Below, piece after piece: positions 8,707 to 17,848 of a stretch of DNA of 64,000 bases (position 1 is the first letter of the stretch; each line of letters starts with the position of its first letter). Origin of the DNA: an alpha proteobacterium HIMB114. GTDB lineage: Bacteria; Pseudomonadota; Alphaproteobacteria; Pelagibacterales; Pelagibacteraceae. Location: NCBI GenBank assembly GCA_000163555.2, contig ADAC02000001.1:434001-498000 (forward strand), in the 5' to 3' direction. Under the pieces are notes generated by a model. It made no database searches. It saw only the letters and a program-made list of their open reading frames with translations, and had not been told where the DNA came from. A program made the translations under genes and the position numbers.

Positions 8707-9120
8707 ATGAGCACAGAAGTAATAAAAATCACAAAAGATGCAATTTATGCAACAGGTAAAAGAAAAGATGCTGTTGCCAGAGTGTGGATGTTAAAAGGAA
8801 CTGGTAAAATTTTTGTAAATGGTAAAGTTTTTTCACAGTATTTTAAAAGATCTGTTCACCAACTAGCTATTGAAAAACCACTCACTATTACAAAATCAAA
8901 AGATATTTATGACATTGTAGCTACAGTGAAAGGTGGTGGAATGAGTGGTCAGGCAGGAGCTGTAACACACGGTATTTCAAAAGCTTTAGTGGTGACATCA
9001 CCAGATACAAGAAAAATTGTTAAAAAAAATAAAATGCTAACCAGAGATTCTCGAACGGTTGAGCGTAAAAAGCCTGGACAAAGAAAAGCAAGACGTAAGT
9101 TCCAGTTTTCTAAAAGATAA
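8707..9120 (+). CDS. rpsI: 30S ribosomal protein S9
   Basis: The 137-aa protein shows YATGKRKDAVARVW at the start, a VKGGGMSGQAGAVTHGISKAL core and the basic C-terminus that ends in KRKARRKFQFSKR-like residues (PGQRKARRKFQFSKR), whose last Arg contacts the P-site tRNA in the family. A 55-bp AT-rich spacer with no clear signal separates it from argC. Confidence 0.98.
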   Translation: MSTEVIKITKDAIYATGKRKDAVARVWMLKGTGKIFVNGKVFSQYFKRSVHQLAIEKPLTITKSKDIYDIVATVKGGGMSGQAGAVTHGISKALVVTSPDTRKIVKKNKMLTRDSRTVERKKPGQRKARRKFQFSKR

Positions 9121-9175
9121 TACTCTTTTAGTTTTTTATTGTTTTAAATTCAAACACATTTAAGTTTAAAAAATT

Positions 9176-10189
9176 ATGAGTAAGAAATTAAATATTGCAA
9201 TTGCAGGTGCAACAGGATTTGTTGGTTTAGAGATTATTAAAAAAATTTACAACCATCCGAATGTAAATATTAAATATCTTTTTGTTAAAAATAGTATTGA
9301 AGAAGATATTTACAGAGAATTACCAAAAAATATTAAAAATTTACCCGATCTAAGAAAAATTGATATTAAATTAATAAACGAGTGTGATGTTTTTTTTCCA
9401 GCATTACCGCATGCCGAGTTACATAAAATAGCAAAAAATATTTCAAGTCATGTTGTAGTTATAGATCTATCAGCTGATTTTAGAATACCAGATATATCTG
9501 TTTACGAAAAATGGTATAAAATTAAACATGAAAGTCCAGAATTGCAAAAAAACTCAGTTTACGGTTTATCTGAAGTTTTTAGAGACCAAATAAAATCTAA
9601 AAACTTAATAGCGTGTCCTGGCTGCTATCCAACATCTGTTCTGTTGCCACTATACCCATTATTAAAAAATAACTTAATAGAAAGTAAAAATATTATTATT
9701 GATAGCAAATCAGGTTACTCAGGTGCTGGAAAAAAAATTTATAATAATGATCAATATCCAAATCTAGATGAAAATATTGCAATTTATGGAGTAGGGCAGC
9801 ATAGACATATGCCTGAAATTGATCATTATTTATCTGTTTTTTCTAATAAAAAAATTGAAGTGTCATTTACACCTCATTTAATACCTACTTTTAGAGGTAT
9901 GCTTTCTACCATTTATATTAAATCACAACATAATTTAGATGAGCTGTATAAGGCAATTGTTAAACAATATGATAATGAACCTTTTGTTGAAGTGTTTAAA
10001 TCTGTAATGATTAATACTTATAAGATAGCTGACACAAATAAAACATTAATCTCAATCCACAAGAGCAATATAGAAAACTCATTTATTATTTCCTGTAGTA
10101 TTGATAATTTGTTAAAAGGTGCTGCTGGGCAAGCAATTCAAAATCTAAATATTAGGTTTGGGTTTGATGAAAAATTAGGGTTAATATAA
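9176..10189 (+). CDS. argC: N-acetyl-gamma-glutamyl-phosphate reductase
   Basis: Third step of arginine synthesis. The 337-aa protein starts with a Rossmann motif (IAGATGFVGLEI), contains the active-site cysteine in ACPGCYPTSVLLPL, and has the later PHLIPTFRGM motif with the catalytic-region His. Placement after rplM-rpsI is common in Alphaproteobacteria. The stop overlaps the hom start (TAATG). Confidence 0.96.
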   Translation: MSKKLNIAIAGATGFVGLEIIKKIYNHPNVNIKYLFVKNSIEEDIYRELPKNIKNLPDLRKIDIKLINECDVFFPALPHAELHKIAKNISSHVVVIDLSADFRIPDISVYEKWYKIKHESPELQKNSVYGLSEVFRDQIKSKNLIACPGCYPTSVLLPLYPLLKNNLIESKNIIIDSKSGYSGAGKKIYNNDQYPNLDENIAIYGVGQHRHMPEIDHYLSVFSNKKIEVSFTPHLIPTFRGMLSTIYIKSQHNLDELYKAIVKQYDNEPFVEVFKSVMINTYKIADTNKTLISIHKSNIENSFIISCSIDNLLKGAAGQAIQNLNIRFGFDEKLGLI

Positions 10190-11484
10190 TGAAAGTTTTT
10201 AATATAGGCATTATTGGTCTTGGTAATATTGGTTTAGAAGTTTACAAAAATATTAAAAAAAATTCATCTGATATTCAAAAGAAAACAGGCTTCAAATTAA
10301 ATGTTGTGCAGGTATCAGCTAAAAATATAAATAAAAAAAGAGGTATTTCCTTCTCGAAGAGTGTTCTACAAAAAAATCCTTTTGAAATCACAAAAGATCC
10401 AAAAATTGATATTATAGTTGAACTTATTGGTGGAGCTGATGGTATAGCTAAAAGAATTGTTTTTGATGCATTAAAAAATAAGAAACATGTTGTAACTGCA
10501 AATAAGGCATTAATTGCAAAGCATGGAGATGCCTTATCTGTTTTGTCCGAAAAGTATGAGGTTAATTTATTATTTGAAGCAGCAGTTGGTGGTGGAATTC
10601 CTATAATAAGGTCAATTAAACAAGGTTTAATCGCAAACAAACTTCATCATATTTATGGAATATTAAATGGTACAACAAATTACATTTTAACAGAAATGGA
10701 GCTAAGAGGAGAAAATTTCTTAAATGTCCTTAAAGATGCTCAGCGATTGGGCTATGCCGAAAGTAATCCAATAGCTGATGTTAATGGCCATGATGCTGCA
10801 GATAAAATATCAATTTTAAGTTCAATAGGTTTTGGTACAAAAATTATTAACAAAGGTTTTTTAGTCGAGGGTATTAGAAATATTGAGATAGATGATATTA
10901 AATTTGCAAAAGAACTTGGGTATAAAATTAAATTACTTGCTATTGCGGAAAGAGTAAAAAATAAAATTAAACAAAGAGTGCATCCTTGTTTGATTCCCTT
11001 CAATTTAGATGTTGCAAATATTGATGACGTTACAAATGCTATTGTTGTAGACGGTCATCCAATCGGGAGAACAATATATGAAGGACCTGGCGCAGGAAAA
11101 GGCCCTACAACATCAGCTGTGATATCAGATATAACATCTATTATGCTTGGCAATGACGAATTTTCTTTTGGCTTGTCACCTTCATCTAAAAAAAGAATGA
11201 GCTTGTTTAATTTTAGTAATCATCAATCTAAATATTATATTCGTTTTTTAACAAAAGATGTTCCTGGCGTTCTAGCAAAAATAACATCAAGTTTAGCAAA
11301 AAATAAAATTAGTATTTCAAATTTATTACAAGAACCTTCTTTAAAAGGTACTGCAAATATAATGCTAATTACTCATAATTCTAAAGAGTTAAATATTCAA
11401 AGAGTTTTAAAATCTTTATCAAAGCAAAAAAAATTCTTTACAAAAATTGTAATGATTAGAGTAAGAGATTTTAAAAAATTATAA
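10189..11484 (+). CDS. hom: Homoserine dehydrogenase with ACT domain
   Basis: NAD(P)-dependent reduction of aspartate semialdehyde to homoserine, the branch to Thr and Met. The 431-aa protein has a GIIGLGNIGLEVYKNI nucleotide-binding motif, TANKALIAKHG, GILNGTTNYILTEM and the GHDAADKISILS catalytic stretch. A C-terminal ACT domain (~res 350-420, containing FLTKDVPGVLAKITSSLAKN) suggests feedback control, in the family by threonine. It is joined by single-base overlaps to argC and glpX. Confidence 0.97.
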   Translation: MKVFNIGIIGLGNIGLEVYKNIKKNSSDIQKKTGFKLNVVQVSAKNINKKRGISFSKSVLQKNPFEITKDPKIDIIVELIGGADGIAKRIVFDALKNKKHVVTANKALIAKHGDALSVLSEKYEVNLLFEAAVGGGIPIIRSIKQGLIANKLHHIYGILNGTTNYILTEMELRGENFLNVLKDAQRLGYAESNPIADVNGHDAADKISILSSIGFGTKIINKGFLVEGIRNIEIDDIKFAKELGYKIKLLAIAERVKNKIKQRVHPCLIPFNLDVANIDDVTNAIVVDGHPIGRTIYEGPGAGKGPTTSAVISDITSIMLGNDEFSFGLSPSSKKRMSLFNFSNHQSKYYIRFLTKDVPGVLAKITSSLAKNKISISNLLQEPSLKGTANIMLITHNSKELNIQRVLKSLSKQKKFFTKIVMIRVRDFKKL

Positions 11485-12425
11485 TGCTAGATCCAAAACT
11501 TTTAGATCAAATTATTGATGTAGCCGCTAAAGCTGCTTACAAATCTTCGTTATTAAAAGGCAAAGGTGATAAAAACGCTGCAGATCAAGCAGCAGTTGAT
11601 GCAATGCGAACTGAACTTAATAACATGAATATTTATGGCAAAGTTGTTATTGGTGAAGGTGAGATGGATGAAGCGCCAATGTTATATATTGGTGAGATAT
11701 TGGGAAAAACTAAAGAGCCAAAAATAGATATTGCAGTTGATCCGCTAGATGGAACTAAACTTGCAGCTAACAATCAACCCAATGCAATATCAGTTATTTC
11801 AATATCTGAAGAAGGTCAATTGCTACAAGCGCCAGATACATATATGGATAAAATTTCTGTTGGACCAAATTTACCAGATAATATTGTTGATCTTGATGAA
11901 GATATAAAAAAAAATATTGAAAATCTCGCTAAAGCTAAAAATAAAAATGTAAAAGATGTATGCATATGCATTCTTGAAAGAGATAGGCACCAACATTTCA
12001 TTGATGGAGCAAAATCATTAGGATCAAAATTAAAACTTATCTCTGATGGTGATGTTGCCGGATCAATTTTTTCAGCACTTAAAAATTCAGAAGTAGATAT
12101 GTTTGTAGGTATTGGTGGTGCACCAGAAGGTGTTTTGGCTGCATCTGCAATTAAATGCCTTGGTGGACAATTTCAGGCTAGATTGAAAATTGAAGATGAT
12201 GATGAAGTTACTAGAGCAAAAAAACTTGGTATTACTGATTTTAAAAAAAAATATTTTCTCAATGATATAGTCAAAGGTGACGTTATATTTTGTTCAAGTG
12301 GTGTTACAGACGGAGAACTAGTATCTGGTATAAAAATTGATGATAATAAATATCATTCAGAAACATTTGCACTCCATTATTCGCAAAAATTTTTTAAAAA
12401 AGTAAAAAAAACTTTCGATATATGA
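11484..12425 (+). CDS. glpX: Fructose-1,6-bisphosphatase class II (GlpX)
   Basis: Gluconeogenic phosphatase of the GlpX type. In the 313-aa protein, the metal-binding motifs VIGEGEMDEAPMLYIGE and AVDPLDGTKLAAN are intact, followed by a GGAPEGVLAASAIKCLGG segment. The hom-glpX-recJ order is conserved among Alphaproteobacteria. The start overlaps the hom stop (TAATG) and the stop overlaps the recJ start (ATGA). Confidence 0.96.
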   Translation: MLDPKLLDQIIDVAAKAAYKSSLLKGKGDKNAADQAAVDAMRTELNNMNIYGKVVIGEGEMDEAPMLYIGEILGKTKEPKIDIAVDPLDGTKLAANNQPNAISVISISEEGQLLQAPDTYMDKISVGPNLPDNIVDLDEDIKKNIENLAKAKNKNVKDVCICILERDRHQHFIDGAKSLGSKLKLISDGDVAGSIFSALKNSEVDMFVGIGGAPEGVLAASAIKCLGGQFQARLKIEDDDEVTRAKKLGITDFKKKYFLNDIVKGDVIFCSSGVTDGELVSGIKIDDNKYHSETFALHYSQKFFKKVKKTFDI

Positions 12426-14164
12426 GTAATGACTCTGTTCAAGGAAAAGAGTGGGTATTAAAAGATTTTGATAAAAATTTAGCTGAATATATTTCAAAAG
12501 AATATAATCTAGATTTTCTTACTTCAAGATTGTTAGCTAATAGAAATATCAATCAAAAAAATATTGAAAATTTTTTAAATCCTAAAATAAAAAATTTCTT
12601 ACCTAACCCCTATAATTTTAAGGATATGGGCAAAGGTCTAGAAATTATATCGAGACATATTAAAAATAAAAATAAAATATGTATTTTTGGTGATTACGAT
12701 GTTGATGGGGCAACTTCGAGTGGAATAATGTCTAAATATCTTGAGCAATTAAATATAGATCATTTTGTTTTTATTCCAGATAGGCAAAAAGATGGTTATG
12801 GTCCATCTGTTAAAACATTTACCAACATTATTAATAAAAATGTAAATCTAATAATCGCACTTGATTGTGGCACTACTTCTTTTGAAGCAATTGAATATGC
12901 AAGATCAAAAAATATTGATGTTGTTGTAATAGATCATCACAAATCTCAGGAAACATTTCCAGCTGCAAACGCAATTATTAACCCAAATAGGATTGATGAA
13001 ACTGGAGATTATTATTATTTGTGTGCAGCCGGCGTGTTATTTATTTTTTTAGTAGGTTTAAATAAAATTTTAAGAGAAAATTATTATTTTAATAAGGCTA
13101 AGGTTCAAGAGCCAAATCTTTTAGATTTGCTTGATTTAGTAATGATGGGTACAGTTTGTGATGTTGTTCCCTTGATGGATCTTAATAGAGCATTTGTTCA
13201 TCAAGGATTAAAAGTTGCCTCTAAAAGGCATAATCTAGGTCTTAAAACATTGGTGGATTACTCAAAAATTAAGAAAAAACTGTCTACTTACGAGGTTGGA
13301 TATGTTCTTGGTCCAAAAATAAATGCAGGTGGTAGAATAGGAAAATCAGAACTTGGTTATAACCTTTTAACAACAAATAATGCTGAAACTGCTTATTTAA
13401 TTTCAAGTGAACTTGAAAGTTTAAATCTTAAAAGAAAAGATATAGAGAAAAAAATAGTTGAGGAAGCAATTAGTATATCGGAAAGAAATAATGATGAACC
13501 AATAGTTTTTTTGAGTAAAAATGATTGGCATGAAGGGCTAATAGGTATTGTAGCTAGCCGATTAAAAGATCATTTTAACAAACCTAGTTTTATAATTTCT
13601 CAAAAAGGAGAGGACTGCAAAGGTTCAGCAAGATCTATTTTTGGCTTTGATGTGGGTATGGCAATCACTAAATGCAAACAATTAAATATAATTACAAAGG
13701 GTGGCGGCCATCCAATGGCTGGTGGATTTAGTTTAAAATCAGATAAACTTGAGATATTTAAGAATGAGCTCATAAATCTTTTTTTAAAATTAAAAAAAAA
13801 TAAAGATAATAATATTATTGAAATTGATAGTTATTTAGAAAGTTCAGCGATTAATGATGAATTAATTGAAAAATTAAATCATTTAGAGCCGTATGGTTCA
13901 GGAAATAGAGAGCCTATATTTGGCTTTGAAAAATTTAAAGTAAGCAAGGTAATAGAAACTAAAAATAATCATGTAAAAGTTGTATTAAATAAAGGAAATT
14001 TTTATATCGATGCAATATCATTTAATTCAAAGAATAAAGATTTAGGAAATTATCTTATGAATTTTAAGAAAGAGTTTAATTTAGTAGCAAAAATTAAATT
14101 AAATGAGTGGAATGGAAAATCAAAAATAGAGCTAATTATTGATGATATTCAATTAATTAACTAA
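12422..14164 (+). CDS. recJ: Single-stranded-DNA-specific 5'-3' exonuclease RecJ
   Basis: DHH-superfamily nuclease for recombination and mismatch repair. The 580-aa protein keeps the metal motifs FGDYDVDGATSSG, ALDCGTTSFEA and VIDHHKSQE, the DHHA1 motif (GKGGGHPMAGGFS-like, here TKGGGHPMAGGFSL) and the C-terminal OB-fold region with HLEPYGSGNREPIFG. It is the last gene of the argC-hom-glpX-recJ run; tRNA-Glu begins 47 bp downstream. Confidence 0.97.
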   Translation: MSNDSVQGKEWVLKDFDKNLAEYISKEYNLDFLTSRLLANRNINQKNIENFLNPKIKNFLPNPYNFKDMGKGLEIISRHIKNKNKICIFGDYDVDGATSSGIMSKYLEQLNIDHFVFIPDRQKDGYGPSVKTFTNIINKNVNLIIALDCGTTSFEAIEYARSKNIDVVVIDHHKSQETFPAANAIINPNRIDETGDYYYLCAAGVLFIFLVGLNKILRENYYFNKAKVQEPNLLDLLDLVMMGTVCDVVPLMDLNRAFVHQGLKVASKRHNLGLKTLVDYSKIKKKLSTYEVGYVLGPKINAGGRIGKSELGYNLLTTNNAETAYLISSELESLNLKRKDIEKKIVEEAISISERNNDEPIVFLSKNDWHEGLIGIVASRLKDHFNKPSFIISQKGEDCKGSARSIFGFDVGMAITKCKQLNIITKGGGHPMAGGFSLKSDKLEIFKNELINLFLKLKKNKDNNIIEIDSYLESSAINDELIEKLNHLEPYGSGNREPIFGFEKFKVSKVIETKNNHVKVVLNKGNFYIDAISFNSKNKDLGNYLMNFKKEFNLVAKIKLNEWNGKSKIELIIDDIQLIN

Positions 14165-14211
14165 ATTTTTTTATTGATTATAGGTTAATAATAAATAAAA
14201 ACAGTCGTTTA

Positions 14212-14286
14212 GGTCCCTTCGTCTATCGGTTAGGACACATGGTTTTCATCCATGAAAGAGGGGTTCGATTCCCCTAGGGACCGCCA
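14212..14286 (+). tRNA. tRNA-Glu (anticodon TTC)
   Basis: A 75-nt cloverleaf. The acceptor stem GGTCCCT pairs with AGGGACC, the anticodon loop is TTTTCAT flanked by CATGG/CCATG, and the T-arm GGGGTTCGATTCCCC is perfect. The 3' CCA is encoded. It lies on the + strand after recJ. The 109 bp that follow, up to the solute-binding protein gene, hold nothing I can identify. Confidence 0.97.
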
Positions 14287-14395
14287 CGTCAAACTATCTT
14301 CAATTAATATCTTTAAAAATACCCATGCGTCAAGTTGGTTAGCATTATTGCAAATTAATAATTAAAAATCTCATTTAAATTGATATAAGAGTTTT

Positions 14396-15163
14396 ATGAA
14401 AAAAATTCTATCTGCATTAATTTTTATAATCATATCTTTGTCAGCACAAGCAGAGTCTAGTTTAAACAAAATTCTTTCTTCTGGTGAATTGAGAGTCGGA
14501 ACCACAGGTGATTGGGACCCAATGAGTGTTAAAGACCCTTCCGCTAATACGTATAAGGGTTTTGACATTGATGTGATGAATGAACTGGCTAAGGATATGG
14601 ATGTTAAAGTGAGATTTGTACCAGCTGAATGGAAAACAATTGTTTCAGGTATAACATCAAACAGATATGATATTTCAACAAGTGTAACAAAAACTCCTAA
14701 AAGAGCTAAGGTTGCAGGTTTTACCAACACTTATTATAAATATGGAACCGTACCTTTAGTTTTAAAGAAAAATCTAAACAAATTTTCAACTTGGGATTCG
14801 CTCAATAATAAAAGTGTAACAATAGCTACAACTTTAGGAACCTCTCAAGAAGAAAAGGCAAAAGAATTTTTTCCAAAATCAAAATTAAATTCTGTTGAAG
14901 CTCCAGCAAGGGATTTTCAAGAAGTGTTAGCAGGCAGAGCAGATGGAAACATAACAAGTTCGACAGAAGCAAATAAACTGGTTATCAAATATCCTCAATT
15001 AGCAATAGTCCCAGATGGAGAAAAAAACCCAGCTTTTTTAGCAATGATGGTAGCGAAGGGCGATGATAAATGGAGAAACTATGTTAATGATTGGATAACG
15101 AAGAAAAAGTCATCTGGTTTCTTTAAGAAATTATTAGCCAAATATAATTTGAAAAGTTTATAA
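14396..15163 (+). CDS. Periplasmic amino-acid-type solute-binding protein (SBP family 3; PheC-like)
   Basis: A 255-aa exported protein with a signal peptide ending near Ala19 (SAQA), then a family-3 solute-binding fold: [14 protein letters not shown], a [11 protein letters not shown] helix, [12 protein letters not shown] with the carboxylate-binding Arg of the family, and a [16 protein letters not shown] segment. The overall layout resembles cyclohexadienyl dehydratase (PheC), itself derived from this fold, as much as amino-acid binders. The permease gene 40 bp downstream argues for transport. The ligand cannot be read from sequence. Confidence 0.85.
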   Translation: MKKILSALIFIIISLSAQAESSLNKILSSGELRVGTTGDWDPMSVKDPSANTYKGFDIDVMNELAKDMDVKVRFVPAEWKTIVSGITSNRYDISTSVTKTPKRAKVAGFTNTYYKYGTVPLVLKKNLNKFSTWDSLNNKSVTIATTLGTSQEEKAKEFFPKSKLNSVEAPARDFQEVLAGRADGNITSSTEANKLVIKYPQLAIVPDGEKNPAFLAMMVAKGDDKWRNYVNDWITKKKSSGFFKKLLAKYNLKSL

Positions 15164-15203
15164 TCAATTAGCAATTAATTATTAATACTTTATAACTTTT
15201 AGA

Positions 15204-15935
15204 GTGAAAAAATTATTTTTTTTACTTTTAGTATTTCCTTTAACATCTTGTGGTAGCAATGAATTGAATTGGTTAATTCTATCACCAAATAATTTAGAAG
15301 GACTAACTAACCTTAAATTTTTATTAAGCGGTTTATCTACAACTATATTTATTTCTGTAGCCTCAATAATTATTTCAATTTTTTTAGGATTAATTGTTGC
15401 TCTACCATCTTTGTCAAAAAACAAGATCTTAACTTATATAAATATTGGCTATGTAGAAATTGTAAGAGCTATTCCTCTTTTGGTTTTGATTCTATGGATA
15501 TATTATGGACTGCCGATTATGACTGGAATAAGCTTTAGTCCTTTTGTTTCAGGAATTATTGCTTTGTCAATTAGCGAGAGCGCATTTCAAGCTGAAATTT
15601 TTAGAGCAGGAATTAATTCTATAAAAAAATCACAGTGGGAAGCTGGCAGCTCATTAGGCTTAAATTTTTACAGAATTTTAAGATTAGTCATCCTACCGCA
15701 GGCTATAAAGAATATTTTACCCGCAATAGGTAATCAATTTGTTTATGTTTTAAAAATGTCATCATTAGTTTCAATTATTGGTATTGGAGATTTAACCAGA
15801 AAAGCAAATGAACTTGTTGTGACTACTTATAGGCCTCTAGAAATTTATACTTTTTTAATTTTAGAATATTTAATTTTAATATTAATTGTTTCTTACTTTG
15901 TCAGAAAATTTGAGAAAAGATTAAAAAAAGACTAG
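15204..15935 (+). CDS. Amino-acid ABC transporter permease (HisM/GlnP type) with lipoprotein-like N-terminus
   Basis: Membrane subunit of a polar amino-acid uptake system, 243 aa from a GTG start. About five hydrophobic segments and the ATPase-docking EAA loop (EAGSSLGLNFYRIL followed by LPQAIKNILP) are visible, with SESAFQAEIFRAGI upstream as in the HisM family. Unusually, the protein opens with a lipoprotein-type signal (LTSC, Cys16). No ATPase gene is near; its partner would have to be encoded elsewhere. The stop overlaps the convergent MATE gene by 4 bp. Confidence 0.88.
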   Translation: MKKLFFLLLVFPLTSCGSNELNWLILSPNNLEGLTNLKFLLSGLSTTIFISVASIIISIFLGLIVALPSLSKNKILTYINIGYVEIVRAIPLLVLILWIYYGLPIMTGISFSPFVSGIIALSISESAFQAEIFRAGINSIKKSQWEAGSSLGLNFYRILRLVILPQAIKNILPAIGNQFVYVLKMSSLVSIIGIGDLTRKANELVVTTYRPLEIYTFLILEYLILILIVSYFVRKFEKRLKKD

Positions 15936-17302
15936 GAAATAAAAAGTTTCTTATTTTGTTTGAAAACATTATTTAAAAAGTAACCAATGAAAACCAACAC
16001 AGCAAAACCCATTATCCAATTAGTTGCCATTATCGTATAAAAAATATCTTCATAATCTCCACCTCTAATATTAATCACATACCATAGACATAAAAAAGGA
16101 AATGCGGTTAATCTCAAAATACTTAGATACAGACTGTATATTGGTTTCTTCAATGCTTGAAAAACCGCAGTGGTGATAAAAAATACTGGGTATATTGGTC
16201 CAATTAGAGCAGCTATCTGTAAGTAAACAACACCACGTTTTATTACTTCTGTATTGTCAGTAAACAATGAAACAAAATATTCTGCATTAAAAAAAATAAT
16301 CAAACCAGCGCAGATCATAAAAGATGATCCAAAAAGTAAAGCTTTTTTATATAATTCTCGGATACGATCAAAATTTTTAGCTCCAAAGTTTTGACCTCCA
16401 ATAGATAAAACCGCAGTATTTAATCCGATAACAGGTAGTAAAAATACTTGTTCAATTCTTAAAGCCGCACCATAACCAGCAGCGGCAAGTTCTCCAAATT
16501 GTCCAATAAAATATAATACGTTAAAAATACCAACCCCAATCAACAACATACTAAACATAATTGGCAACGATTGTTCTAATAGCTCTTTAATAAGACTAAT
16601 CTTAGGAATAAAACACTTAATTTTTAAATATTTTTTTAATTTACAAGAGTTGACTTTGTATAACAAATATAGCGCTCCAATTAATTGGGAAATTACAGTT
16701 GCTATTGCTAAACCTGAAATACCAAAAGCTGGAACGATACCGTATCCCCAAATAAATAATGGATTTAAAAATATATTAAGAAAGAAACTAAAAATTAATA
16801 CATTCCTGTAGCTTCTTGTATCACCTTGAGCATTCAAAGTACCATTAAGAGAAGTTTGAATCAAAACAATACAAGTTCCATAAAAGATAATATCCAAATA
16901 CTCTCTAGTTAGGCTTATACTTTGCTCATTAGATCCTAAAATTGATAATAAAAAATTTGAAGAATTCAGACCTATCAAGGTCACAATTATTGAAATAGTA
17001 ACGGCAAAAACAACAGACTGTGCAATTAATAGCGAGGCTTTTTTTGCTTTTTTTTCACCCAGAAGATTTCCTATACAGGCATTTGTAGCTGCACTTATGC
17101 CCACTCCAACAGCAACAATGACAAAATAGATAGGAAATGATTTAGCTATAGCACCAATTGCTTCAGCAGATATTTTGCCAGCAAACCATGTATCGACTAG
17201 ATTATAAAAAGTTTGAAATAATGATCCGGTACTTGCGGGTATTGTTACTCTTCTAAGTAGATACCAAATAGGATCTTTAGTTAGTTTTATTGATTTAGAC
17301 AA
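15932..17302 (-). CDS. MATE-family multidrug/metabolite exporter
   Basis: A 456-aa polytopic protein with twelve predicted transmembrane segments in two homologous halves. MATE features include TIPASTGSLFQTFYNLVDTWFAG near the start, GNLLGEKKAKKA after helix 3, a GTLNAQGDTRSYRN-type loop (LNAQGDTR), and the matching NFGAKNFDRIRELYKKAL in the second half. The family exports cationic drugs or metabolites using Na+ or H+; the substrate here is unknown. It is followed on the same strand by the nhaA and peroxidase genes upstream (transcriptionally earlier). Confidence 0.92.
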   Translation of the reverse strand: MSKSIKLTKDPIWYLLRRVTIPASTGSLFQTFYNLVDTWFAGKISAEAIGAIAKSFPIYFVIVAVGVGISAATNACIGNLLGEKKAKKASLLIAQSVVFAVTISIIVTLIGLNSSNFLLSILGSNEQSISLTREYLDIIFYGTCIVLIQTSLNGTLNAQGDTRSYRNVLIFSFFLNIFLNPLFIWGYGIVPAFGISGLAIATVISQLIGALYLLYKVNSCKLKKYLKIKCFIPKISLIKELLEQSLPIMFSMLLIGVGIFNVLYFIGQFGELAAAGYGAALRIEQVFLLPVIGLNTAVLSIGGQNFGAKNFDRIRELYKKALLFGSSFMICAGLIIFFNAEYFVSLFTDNTEVIKRGVVYLQIAALIGPIYPVFFITTAVFQALKKPIYSLYLSILRLTAFPFLCLWYVINIRGGDYEDIFYTIMATNWIMGFAVLVFIGYFLNNVFKQNKKLFIS

Positions 17303-17320
17303 TTTATTTCAGGAATAAAA

Positions 17321-17848
17321 TTACAAAATTTTTTCAATAGCACCTCTAAATTTTTTACTATCAGGTTTTGTAAATGAACTAAATGTATCTTCAACTTGAC
17401 CATTTTTATTGATTAGAATTTTGTAAAAATTCCACTTTGGTTTACTTCCATGAGTTTGATTTACCCATTGATAGAAAGGATGTGCATCTTTACCTTTGAC
17501 TTTTGTTATATCTGTCATTGGAAAATTAACACCAAAATTTACTTCACAGAATTTTTTTACTTCTTCTTTTGAGTTCAGCTCTTGATTAAAATCATTTGAT
17601 GACACGCCAACAACTACTACATTTTTTTCTTTATACTCATCCCATATCGATTGAAGACCCTCATATTGATTTGTAAACCCACACCTGCTCGCGACATTTG
17701 TAATAACAAGCGTCTTACCCTTGTAGTCTGAAAGGTTTAGTTTACCACCATCAATACTGTTGAAACTGAAATCATAGGCTGTTTTCATGGATGAATAGGA
17801 TACAGTATTCAATATAAGAGATATAATTAAACAATTAAATAGTCGCAT
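17321..17848 (-). CDS. Exported glutathione-peroxidase family thiol peroxidase
   Basis: A 175-aa thioredoxin-fold protein that reduces peroxides with a Cys instead of selenocysteine. An N-terminal hydrophobic signal (about 20 residues) is followed by YDFSFNSIDGG, then NVASRCGFTNQYEGLQ with the peroxidatic Cys, the SNDF variant of the usual CNQF motif, and KWNFYKILI with the active-site Trp. Cytoplasmic homologues lack the signal, so this one is probably periplasmic. The start overlaps the end of nhaA by 14 bp. Confidence 0.92.
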   Translation of the reverse strand: MRLFNCLIISLILNTVSYSSMKTAYDFSFNSIDGGKLNLSDYKGKTLVITNVASRCGFTNQYEGLQSIWDEYKEKNVVVVGVSSNDFNQELNSKEEVKKFCEVNFGVNFPMTDITKVKGKDAHPFYQWVNQTHGSKPKWNFYKILINKNGQVEDTFSSFTKPDSKKFRGAIEKIL

